Counted from the first letter of the stretch, positions 1 through 5,546 are shown. The stretch: DNA of 6,285 bases from CAYILR01 sp964364175 (GCA_964364175.1 CAYILR010000084.1:1-6285), one strand, 5' to 3'. The notes: a model not told the origin generated them from the letters alone. Made by a program: numbers and translations.

Positions 1-81
1 TTAGGAAAGGCAGAAAAGGCAACTTTGACGCTCATCCTCTCCGGGGCACAGTTTAAACCAACGGATTTTTACCAGCGTTGA
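1..81 (+). other. Open frame at left edge, possible 5' part of the toxin-like gene or end of another gene
   Basis: A reading frame is open from the first base to a TGA at 79-81 (26 codons). I do not recognise its product. It is in a different frame from the small gene that follows. It contains a TTG at 25-27 preceded by AAGG at 16-19, which could be a weak start. The frame meets a run of five T at 66-70; dropping one T would fuse it directly to the downstream toxin-like frame. It may therefore be the true N-terminus of that protein, the tail of a gene outside the window, or noncoding. Confidence 0.2.
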
Positions 82-115
82 GATTGATCCGCACTACAAA
101 GAACGTCATTGGGAC

Positions 116-316
116 ATGTCGGATGAGTTGATTCTTAGACTCGTGAAGCTGCTTGATGGTGGTGAATTTGATCTGAAGAGTGAAAGTGACGGATACAAAT
201 ATTTCGTTGAGGTAGTTCTTTTGAAGGATCGATCGTATCGGATTATTCTCACCCATTGCGACGAAGATTATTTGGGTGTTGTGAATGCATTCCGTGTGAA
301 AGGGAAAATAGTATGA
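116..316 (+). CDS. Small toxin-like protein of a putative type II toxin-antitoxin pair, 5' end unresolved
   Basis: The protein from the first ATG is 66 aa, but the frame stays open back to position 29 and the codons before the ATG (65-115) read like real protein, including the stretch VEIDPHYKERHWD. The true start is therefore probably upstream, yet no ATG, GTG or TTG exists in this frame between the stop at 26-28 and the ATG at 116. The layout (His/Arg-containing N-terminal strand, helix SDELILRLVKLLDGGEF, then strands ending in YLGVVNAFRV) resembles small RelE/DUF4258-like toxins of about 80-90 aa. That family call is from pattern memory. The stop overlaps the ATG of the HTH gene as ATGA, the tight coupling expected of a toxin-antitoxin operon in toxin-first order. 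Alternatives are an uncharacterised small protein or a decayed toxin. Confidence 0.5.
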   Translation: MSDELILRLVKLLDGGEFDLKSESDGYKYFVEVVLLKDRSYRIILTHCDEDYLGVVNAFRVKGKIV

Positions 317-624
317 AATGGCCAAAGCGTGAAGAGATTGAAAAAATTATAAAAATGGCAGACGAAAACCCGGATATGTGGGGTCGAGTTATTCCAGATG
401 ATGCTCCGCTGGTAGATCTGATCAAACGCGATATCTGCGCTGTGTTCATTGTTTACAAACGAGAGAAAAATTTGAATCAGCGAGAGTTGGCGCAAAAATT
501 GGAGATTGGCGAGGCGTTGATCAGTAAGATTTTGCGCTATCGTTTTGATGAATTTACGATTGATCGTCTGGTTGGATATTTGGAAAAACTGAATATCAAA
601 TTTGAATTCAAACGGGTTGCTTAA
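313..624 (+). CDS. XRE-family helix-turn-helix protein, putative HigA-like antitoxin
   Basis: This 103-aa protein starts at ATG 313, which overlaps the previous stop (ATGA) and has an AGGGA ribosome-binding site at 301-305, seven bases upstream. A longer in-frame start at 256 is unlikely because it lies deep inside the upstream gene. Residues 1-45 are a charged helical leader. Residues 53-77 (LNQRELAQKLEIGEALISKI and following) form a classic Cro/cI-type HTH with recognition helix around EALISKILR. Residues 81-95 (FTIDRLVGYLEKLNI) match the C-terminal helix of the HTH_37 type of antitoxin and regulator. The likely role is to neutralise the upstream product and repress their common promoter; this is inferred from family and order. 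The 3' end runs 17 nt into the convergent deoC gene, with no terminator between them. It could instead be a simple XRE regulator. Confidence 0.78.
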   Translation: MKWPKREEIEKIIKMADENPDMWGRVIPDDAPLVDLIKRDICAVFIVYKREKNLNQRELAQKLEIGEALISKILRYRFDEFTIDRLVGYLEKLNIKFEFKRVA

Positions 625-1348
625 GCTCTTTTAAAATCGCCACGCCCGACGAAGTTCCGATTCGATTCGCGCCGGCCTCGATCATTTGTAGAGCAGTTGC
701 AAGATTTCTCACTCCTCCAGAGGCTTTGACGCCCAATCCAGCACCCACAGTCTTGCGCATCAGTGCAACATCTTCGACGGTAGCACCGATCGGAATGGAG
801 CTGCTGACCGCAAATCCAGTCGAGGTTTTCACAAACGCAGCCCTGACATCTCGAGAGAATTCACAGACTCGGATTTTCTGCGCCTGCGATAAATAAGCAT
901 TCTCCAAAATCACCTTCACCGGAATCTGGCCCGCGCATTTTACAATTTGCTGAATCTCATCTCGAACGTAAGCTTCATTCCCCGAAAGCATCTCTCCAAT
1001 CGCAATGACCATATCGATTTCGGTAGCGCCGTCGGTGATGGCTTGCTCGGTTTCGTACAACTTAGTCCGCAAAGAATTCGCACCCAATGGAAATCCAACC
1101 ACAGTAGCAATCTTCGAAGTTTTCCCCCTCAAAATCCCAGTCGCTCGCGAAACAAAAATCGGGTTGACGCAAACCGCAGCAAATCCATGCTCGATCGCTT
1201 CCTGACAGAGCTGCTCAATTTGCCGGGCAGTTGTTTCCGCTTTGAGCACGGTATGATCGATTAATGCCGCTAATTCGTGGCTTTTGAGGGTCATTCTTCG
1301 GCGGTACTGTCTTTTTGCTTGTGGAGTCAAGCGAGATCCGTTATTCAT
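608..1348 (-). CDS. deoC: Deoxyribose-phosphate aldolase
   Basis: Cytosolic class I aldolase that cleaves 2-deoxy-D-ribose 5-phosphate into acetaldehyde and glyceraldehyde 3-phosphate in deoxynucleoside salvage and catabolism. The 246-aa protein has all the hallmarks of the TIM-barrel family: IDHTVLK (30-36), AAVCVNP (57-63), VVGFPLGA (83-90), EIDMV with the catalytic Asp at 112, VKVILEN (144-150), AFVKTSTGF with the Schiff-base Lys at 174, and GVKASGG with the second active-site Lys at 208. These correspond to Asp102, Lys167 and Lys201 of the E. coli enzyme. The first 18 residues are a basic extension not usual in the family. Met19 (ATG complement at 1292-1294) would give a typical 228-aa enzyme. 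Neither start has a clear ribosome-binding site. No other nucleoside-catabolism gene is adjacent, so it appears to be a stand-alone unit, divergent from rng. Confidence 0.96.
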   Translation of the reverse strand: MNNGSRLTPQAKRQYRRRMTLKSHELAALIDHTVLKAETTARQIEQLCQEAIEHGFAAVCVNPIFVSRATGILRGKTSKIATVVGFPLGANSLRTKLYETEQAITDGATEIDMVIAIGEMLSGNEAYVRDEIQQIVKCAGQIPVKVILENAYLSQAQKIRVCEFSRDVRAAFVKTSTGFAVSSSIPIGATVEDVALMRKTVGAGLGVKASGGVRNLATALQMIEAGANRIGTSSGVAILKELKQPV

Positions 1349-1413
1349 TAGGAAGAATTACGGATATTAGGTCGGGCGCCCAGTGGAGAGCGTTCGCATA
1401 GAATAAGAAGTTG

Positions 1414-1448
1414 AAACTAGAAAAAGTTAAACTAGAAAAAAAGTTTAA
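1414..1448 (+). repeat. A-rich imperfect tandem repeat in the rng upstream region
   Basis: The unit AAACTAGAAAAA occurs at 1414-1425 and again at 1429-1440, each followed by a GTTAA or AAGTTTAA stretch, giving two imperfect copies of about 15-20 bp. Just downstream, AAGTTT (1441-1446) and AAACTT (1455-1460) form a weak AT-only inverted repeat. It may be an AT-rich upstream promoter element, a regulator site, or an unstructured RNase-accessible region of the leader. Confidence 0.5.
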
Positions 1449-1497
1449 GATTAAAAACTTAAAGAAAGAACAGATTCAGTCATAGGACTCAATCAAC

Positions 1498-1564
1498 AGA
1501 TCTGGGCTGTAGAGCCAGGTTGGCGCCGAGAAAAAGGCAGCCCTAGTCACAGCCCTCCAGATCT
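1498..1564 (+). promoter_or_regulatory. Large stem-loop in the rng leader
   Basis: AGATCT GGGCTGT (1498-1510) is complementary to ACAGCCC (1549-1555) plus AGATCT (1559-1564), giving 13 base pairs with a three-base bulge (TCC, 1556-1558). Inside the 38-nt apical part, GCCA-GGT-TGGC (1514-1524) can form a small hairpin. A second CAGCCC copy at 1538-1543 can compete with the one at 1550-1555 for GGGCTG (1504-1509). No T-run follows, so it is not an intrinsic terminator. It is probably a structured element of the leader RNA. Confidence 0.5.
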
Positions 1565-1577
1565 CGAAGTCAAAAAC

Positions 1578-1697
1578 ATGAAATTTCAGGGAACCTCGAA
1601 TTCACACACTCATGATCCACAAAAAATATCTGCTCAGCAGATATCGCGGATCACTGGGTTTGATTTAGATTCCTGCTTCAAGTCTTTGACTTCCTAA
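1578..1697 (+). CDS. Possible 39-aa leader peptide upstream of rng
   Basis: An ATG at 1578 opens a 39-codon frame ending in TAA at 1695-1697, seven bases before the rng ribosome-binding site. The only start signal is GAAG at 1566-1569, eight bases upstream, so it is weak. The product starts MKFQGTSNSHTHD and is unlike anything I know. The frame stays open without a start codon back to 1455, which may be chance. If translated, ribosomes would run through the hairpins at 1613-1653 and 1680-1692 and stop on the arm that can mask the rng ribosome-binding site, so it could work by translational coupling. Confidence 0.15.
   Translation: MKFQGTSNSHTHDPQKISAQQISRITGFDLDSCFKSLTS
1613..1653 (+). promoter_or_regulatory. 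Nested perfect hairpin in the rng leader
   Basis: The inner stem is ATATCTGC (1626-1633) against GCAGATAT (1637-1644), eight perfect pairs closing a TCA loop. It is nested inside an outer six-pair stem TGATCC (1613-1618) against GGATCA (1648-1653), separated by an A-rich internal loop ACAAAAA on the 5' side and CGC on the 3' side. As DNA it is a 19-bp dyad that could equally be a protein operator. As RNA, the A-rich single-stranded side is the kind of site RNase E/G enzymes prefer. No T-run follows, which argues against a terminator. Confidence 0.55.
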
Positions 1698-1716
1698 CAA
1701 AACGGAAGGTCAGAAA

Positions 1717-4599
1717 ATGTCATCAGAACTCATTGTCAACGCGTCGTTACCCGAGACTCGCATCGCACTCATGGAGAGCGGAGAGATTCAAGAATTGCTC
1801 GTCGAACGCGCAGCCGTCAAAGGCATCGTTGGAAATATTTATAAAGGTCGAGTCACTCGGGTGTTGCCCGGGATGCAGGCCGCATTCGTGGATATCGGAT
1901 TGGATAAGGCGGCGTTTCTTTATGTCGACGACGTCTATGTTCGATCGGATATTTGGGAGACCGACGGCGGTCATAGCGAAGAAGATCACGATCACGAAGG
2001 GCACGAAGAAGCTCATCAAGCAGGATCATCAGAAGCTCAAGAGCCCTCAGCCGAAGCTGCGCCCCCAGCAACTGAAGGTGAATCCCCAGTGGATGCAGAC
2101 GTTGCTTCAGAGCAATCGGATGCCGATGCAGCAGCGGATGATGTAGCCGACAGCGACAGCGAAGACGATGACGGTGAAGAAGATCCGGGCAATATCGTCG
2201 GGATGACTGCAGAAGGTGATTCTCCCGATGGAGCAATTCCACAAGAGAAAAAATTTCCAAAAAGAGGCGCTGGCAATCGCCGTCGCCGCGGTCGAAGCGG
2301 ACCTCGTCGTCGCGGACCAGCTGATTCTGCTGCAGCTCCGAGTGCTGTTGGAGCGCCAGGCGAAGAGTCGATGGAGTCGATGCCAGAAAATTATCAAGAA
2401 CAAATGTCAGTCAACCCCGAGGAAATGTCCTCGGATCGTTCGGAAATGGAAGCGCCTAGCAGCGATCAACCGAGTGAAGGGGATTCGTCTTCTGCTCGCC
2501 CTCAAGAAGCGGGAGGGGTAGCGCAGCGCCAGACGGGGACTTTCTTGGCAGGTGCCGAGAAAAAAGGCCGCCGTCCTGAGTTCAATCAACCTCGTAGTGC
2601 AGATCGACGGATCAAACCGAAGATGTCCCAGCGCGGAGGTCGTGGTCAGGTTAATATTCAAGATTTATTGCAAGAAGGCCAAGAAGTGATCGTTCAGGTT
2701 GCGAAGGACCCGATTGCAACAAAGGGCGCGCGTTTGACTTGCCACATCAGCTTGCCCGGACGCTATCTGGTTTGCATGCCGACGATTGATCACGTGGGTG
2801 TTTCTCGCCGGATTGACCGAGATGATGATCGCCGCAAGCTACGCGACATTGTTGAACGCAATCGTCCCAAAAAATTAGGTTTTATTGTCAGAACCGCGAT
2901 CGGCCGGAACAATACCGAGAAGCGGATCAAGCAAGACATCGATTATCTATCCGGATTGTGGACTGAGATTCGCGAGAAGGCTTCGGTCTCCTCTGCACCT
3001 GCTTTAGTGTATGAAGATCTGAATGCAGTTCTGCGATCGATTCGGGATTGGGTGAACGAGGAAATCGACAAGATCATCGTTGATTCTCGATATCACTTTG
3101 GTGAGATTCAGCGCTTTGTCGCGCATTTTATGCCAGCGATTCGTCACAAAATTGAACTCTATCAAGGCGATATCCCGATTTTTGATGCTTATGGAATTTC
3201 TTCGGAGATGTCCCGAGCGTTGGATCGCAAAGTATGGCTGAAGTCCGGCGGGTACCTGGTGGTCGATCAAGCCGAGGCTCTCGTTGCGATTGACGTCAAC
3301 ACAGGTCGATTCGTCGGGAAACGCAATTTGGAAGACACGATTTTGAAAACCAATCTCGAGGCCGTGAAGGAGATTGCGTATCAACTTCGTCTGCGAAACT
3401 GCGGCGGAATTATTATTCTCGATTTGATCGACATGGAAGTGGAAGAAAATCGCCACCGTGTTTATCGAGCTCTCGAAGAAGCTCTGAAAAAAGACCGTGC
3501 TCGTCCTTCAATCATGAAAATTTCGGACATTGGTTTGATTGAGATGACTCGTAAACGGACTCGCGATACCGCGATTCGGATTTTCTGCGAACCTTGCGCG
3601 CATTGCGAAGGCAAGGGTTACATCAAAACCAAACAAACCGTGGCTTACGAAGTCATGCGTGAAGTGGAACGCGTGGGGACGGATCGGGATTGTCAGAAAA
3701 TTCTGGTTCAAGCTCATCCGGACGTGATTGACTTCCTAGCGATTGATGAGCGGGATGCTATCGATCAGTTGGAGAGAAAATATCGTAAGTCGGTTTACCT
3801 ACAGGCTGTATTAGATACGCACCCCGAGCAGTTTGATGTGCTGACAGAGAAAAAAGAGCGTGAGCGCAAGCAGCAAATGGAAGCGCAACAGCAGCAAAGA
3901 CAGCAAAGTCAACAGCAGCGGCAAGAACGCCAAGAACAGCAAGGTCGGCATTCAGAAAGGCAGCCCGAAAGAATTCAGCCTGTGATTGTGCCTGTCTCAT
4001 CTGCAGCACCTACGTCCGATGAGCCGAAGAGAAGTTTCTTGGCTCCTGGATCACAGTTTTTGAAGCCGCAGTCTCCGATTGTACCAATCATTCGTCCTCG
4101 TGAGGATGTGAGTGGTGAATCGGTGGGGAATTCAGTTGCGGCTGCAGACCCTGATGCTCAGCCGATGGCACCACCAGCACCTCTGGTTCCTCGCGATGAT
4201 ATGGATGAGGAAGATCGATTGGCTTTCTTACGCGCTCAAGCAGCACAAGATGCTGCGATTGCGCAAATGCAAGCGGGCCGTGCGGGTGGAAACACGGCTG
4301 CTCCAGGTCGTCCTCAAGGTCCTAATGGTGGTGGTCCTCGCCATAACAGCGGTGGCGGCGGCAGACATCAGAACCAGAACAATCGCGGACGTCGCGGAGC
4401 TCGAGGGGGTCGAGGCGGCAGCGGCGGCGGGGGTGGAAGATTCCATCCCGCAGGCGGTCAGCGTAGTTTTCAGCCTCATGCTCGTCCTCAAAGTTTTGAA
4501 CCGGTGAGCACTGCTGGGTTGACGATTGCTCCTGACACCGGATCGTCGTCTGGGTCGGACGATGGCACTAACGGGGGTTCGACTCCTCCGACGACATGA
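1717..4599 (+). CDS. rng: Rne/Rng-family endoribonuclease with split S1 domain and long disordered tail
   Basis: Single-strand-specific, 5'-end-sensing endoribonuclease of mRNA decay and rRNA/tRNA processing. Residues 1-78 give the N-terminus and first half of the S1 domain (GNIYKGRVTRVLPGMQAAFV, then FLYVDDV). After an insert at about 79-312, S1 resumes with NIQDLLQEGQEVIVQVAKDP (313-332). The 5'-sensor pair is R392-T393 (E. coli R169-T170). The catalytic metal ligands are D526 (AIDVNTG) and D569 (ILDLIDM), 43 residues apart exactly as D303 and D346 in E. coli RNase E. The zinc-link region is C624-x2-C627-x2-C630. The segment after it (TVAYEVMREVERV and EQFDVL near 707) matches RNase G, so the core is G-like. 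Residues 711-960 are an extra disordered tail. At 960 aa it is about twice the length of E. coli RNase G. Ribosome-binding site GGAAGG at 1704-1709. The stop overlaps prmA. RNase E is the alternative name. Confidence 0.95.
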   Translation: MSSELIVNASLPETRIALMESGEIQELLVERAAVKGIVGNIYKGRVTRVLPGMQAAFVDIGLDKAAFLYVDDVYVRSDIWETDGGHSEEDHDHEGHEEAHQAGSSEAQEPSAEAAPPATEGESPVDADVASEQSDADAAADDVADSDSEDDDGEEDPGNIVGMTAEGDSPDGAIPQEKKFPKRGAGNRRRRGRSGPRRRGPADSAAAPSAVGAPGEESMESMPENYQEQMSVNPEEMSSDRSEMEAPSSDQPSEGDSSSARPQEAGGVAQRQTGTFLAGAEKKGRRPEFNQPRSADRRIKPKMSQRGGRGQVNIQDLLQEGQEVIVQVAKDPIATKGARLTCHISLPGRYLVCMPTIDHVGVSRRIDRDDDRRKLRDIVERNRPKKLGFIVRTAIGRNNTEKRIKQDIDYLSGLWTEIREKASVSSAPALVYEDLNAVLRSIRDWVNEEIDKIIVDSRYHFGEIQRFVAHFMPAIRHKIELYQGDIPIFDAYGISSEMSRALDRKVWLKSGGYLVVDQAEALVAIDVNTGRFVGKRNLEDTILKTNLEAVKEIAYQLRLRNCGGIIILDLIDMEVEENRHRVYRALEEALKKDRARPSIMKISDIGLIEMTRKRTRDTAIRIFCEPCAHCEGKGYIKTKQTVAYEVMREVERVGTDRDCQKILVQAHPDVIDFLAIDERDAIDQLERKYRKSVYLQAVLDTHPEQFDVLTEKKERERKQQMEAQQQQRQQSQQQRQERQEQQGRHSERQPERIQPVIVPVSSAAPTSDEPKRSFLAPGSQFLKPQSPIVPIIRPREDVSGESVGNSVAAADPDAQPMAPPAPLVPRDDMDEEDRLAFLRAQAAQDAAIAQMQAGRAGGNTAAPGRPQGPNGGGPRHNSGGGGRHQNQNNRGRRGARGGRGGSGGGGGRFHPAGGQRSFQPHARPQSFEPVSTAGLTIAPDTGSSSGSDDGTNGGSTPPTT
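1951..2652 (+). other. Low-complexity insert inside the ribonuclease S1 domain (residues ~79-312)
   Basis: In order: a His/acid patch at 86-100 with five histidines (HSEEDHDHEGHEEAH); a strongly acidic Ala/Glu/Asp stretch to about 170; a basic patch at 178-200 (KKFPKRGAGNRRRRGRSGPR and on); a Ser/Glu/Met-rich acidic section at 215-258; and a second basic section at 282-309 that leads back into S1. It replaces a short loop in E. coli RNase E/G. The frame is maintained and the charge blocks are sharp, so it is a real disordered segment and not a frameshift. Possible roles are RNA tethering, metal binding or partner binding; none is demonstrated. Confidence 0.85.
3847..4596 (+). other. Disordered C-terminal tail of the ribonuclease (residues 711-960)
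   Basis: The tail has a Lys/Glu/Arg then Gln-rich section (711-750, 15 Gln between 719 and 742) likely to be helical or coiled-coil. A Pro/Ser linker follows (755-826), then a short Ala/Gln-rich helix-like segment (827-853, core EEDRLAFLRAQAAQDAAIAQ), and a Gly/Arg-rich RGG-like block (854-909, with RRG, RGG, RGG and poly-Gly). The tail ends in a Ser/Gly/Thr stretch. By analogy with RNase E C-terminal halves it may scaffold a degradosome or drive condensate formation. I see none of the specific partner motifs known from E. coli. Confidence 0.8.
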
Positions 4600-5546
4600 G
4601 TTGGGTTTTAAAACTACGGGTAGATAAAAAAGTGGATCGCGAGGCTTTTTTCGAAAAGCTCTGGCGAGAGTACGGCCAGCTGGGCCTTGAAGGTGTGCAT
4701 GAAGGCACGGTCTTGGCTGATCACGCGGCCGAGGTGGGGCTGGAGACGGAATCCTGGACTCTGGATGCGGCCGAGGCTCCTCGTGAACGGGATTGGGTCG
4801 GGCAACTCGGCTCTTGTGAGGTTGAGCTCTATTGGGCGGAAGAGGCTCAAGCTCGTCGTGCAAAGACACAGCTCCAGAAGCAAAAAGAAGTCGAAATTGT
4901 CAGTCTCACTCCAGTCGAGAACAAAGACTGGGATGCGGAATGGAAGGCGTCGTTTCGCGGAGTGGATATTCGAGGAGTGTGGAAGGTCGTTCCGCCTTGG
5001 GAGCTGGCAAACAATCAGATGCCGGAGGACCGGACGCTGGTTTTGAATCCGGGTGCTGGGTTTGGGACTGGCACGCACGAGACGACGCAACTTTGCTTGT
5101 TGGCGTTGGCACGGGTGAGACCGGATTTGCGTGATCTACGTGTGTTGGATTTTGGGAGTGGGTCGGGGATCTTGGCGATCGGTGCGGCGAAGTTGGGTGC
5201 GGCGCATGTAGATGCGGTTGAGATTGATCCACTGGCGATTGATAATGCAGTGGAGAATGCTCGGTTGAATTCGATTGGGGGTCAAATCGAGTTTTCTCGG
5301 TATTTGAAGGATGAAGGACGTGTTTACGATGGAGTCCTGGCGAATATTCTACGACCCGTGTTGATTGAATTTTCGAAAACTCTGGTCGGGAAGATCAAGC
5401 CGGGTGGATTTTTGATTCTCTCGGGGTTGATTGAGTCGGATGTGGCTCCGGTGGTGGAGTGCTATGCGCCGCTGATGGGGTCTGAGCCGACGGTGATGAG
5501 TGATGGGGATTGGCGGGCTTTGGTTTGGAAGAATAGTAAAAATTGA
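4596..5546 (+). CDS. prmA: Ribosomal protein L11 methyltransferase
   Basis: SAM-dependent methyltransferase that trimethylates ribosomal protein L11 in the cytoplasm. The 316-aa length is close to typical for the family. Residues 1-60 form the substrate-recognition domain, starting MSW as in many PrmA proteins. Family signatures follow: DWDAEWKASFRGVDIRGVWK (111-130), NPGAGFGTGTHETT (151-164), SAM-binding motif I VLDFGSGSGILAIGAAKLGA (183-202), the acidic ribose-binding EIDP (209-212) with NA spacing, LANILRP (248-254, PrmA motif NI) and KPGGFLILSGL (268-278). The ATG overlaps the ribonuclease stop as ATGA, and the preceding bases (CTCCTCCGACGAC) contain no usable ribosome-binding site. Translation therefore probably depends on re-initiation from the upstream gene. 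The second half is notably G-rich on this strand. Confidence 0.96.
   Translation: MSWVLKLRVDKKVDREAFFEKLWREYGQLGLEGVHEGTVLADHAAEVGLETESWTLDAAEAPRERDWVGQLGSCEVELYWAEEAQARRAKTQLQKQKEVEIVSLTPVENKDWDAEWKASFRGVDIRGVWKVVPPWELANNQMPEDRTLVLNPGAGFGTGTHETTQLCLLALARVRPDLRDLRVLDFGSGSGILAIGAAKLGAAHVDAVEIDPLAIDNAVENARLNSIGGQIEFSRYLKDEGRVYDGVLANILRPVLIEFSKTLVGKIKPGGFLILSGLIESDVAPVVECYAPLMGSEPTVMSDGDWRALVWKNSKN

Larger units (their letters stand above)
1566..1709 (+). promoter_or_regulatory. Alternative pairings controlling the rng Shine-Dalgarno
   Basis: The ribosome-binding site GGAAGG (1704-1709) lies seven bases before the rng ATG. CTTCC at 1690-1694 is perfectly complementary to its first five bases, GGAAG (1704-1708), so a local hairpin with a nine-base loop could mask it. 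The same CTTC segment belongs to TTTGACTTC (1685-1693), which is perfectly complementary to GAAGTCAAA 110 nt upstream (1566-1574), and also to a small AAGTC-TTT-GACTT hairpin (1680-1692). The three pairings cannot coexist, so the region has the formal logic of a switch between a masked and a free ribosome-binding site. The complementarities are seen directly; the regulation is inferred. Confidence 0.45.
1349..1716. promoter_or_regulatory. Divergent deoC/rng intergenic region and long rng leader
   Basis: These 368 bases separate deoC (leftward) from rng (rightward). The first part has an 8-bp palindrome GGGCGCCC (1374-1381) and, for rng, a TAGAAT at 1399-1404 that is one mismatch from a -10 consensus but lacks a recognisable -35. 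If it is used, the leader would be about 300 nt. After it come an A-rich tandem repeat, then three groups of inverted repeats listed separately. No match to a riboswitch, tRNA or other RNA family known to me was recognised. Long structured leaders are known for E. coli rne, where they mediate feedback by the enzyme on its own mRNA. A comparable role here is inference. Confidence 0.55.

Noticed and set aside
947..1264. Plus-strand open frames inside deoC
   Set aside because: They are antisense to conserved active-site segments of deoC and have no family resemblance.
1364..1369. TAATAT (minus strand) as the deoC -10 box
   Set aside because: No -35-like sequence lies 16-18 bp upstream and the implied leader would be only a few bases, so support is too weak to list.
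1498..1653. Intrinsic terminators for deoC or rng, or a known riboswitch
   Set aside because: None of the stems is followed by a T-run in either reading direction, and no sequence signature of a riboswitch class I know is present.
1733..2521. Plus-strand alternative frames overlapping the ribonuclease insert
   Set aside because: Compositionally biased DNA keeps other frames open. The rng frame continues through the insert with S1 sequence on both sides, so no frameshift or separate gene is needed.
3004..3456. Minus-strand open frame inside the ribonuclease catalytic core
   Set aside because: It lies opposite the most conserved part of rng, with no start signal or domain; shadow frame.
3895..3950. 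CAG/CAA-rich stretch as a DNA repeat array
   Set aside because: The repetition is the codon pattern of the Gln-rich segment of the ribonuclease, irregular at DNA level, and not a separate repeat element.
4228..4869. Long minus-strand open frame across the end of rng and the start of prmA (213 codons)
   Set aside because: It is antisense to two well-supported genes, rich in Arg/Pro/Ser/Thr as expected from a complement of Gly/Ala-rich coding sequence, and has no recognisable domain.
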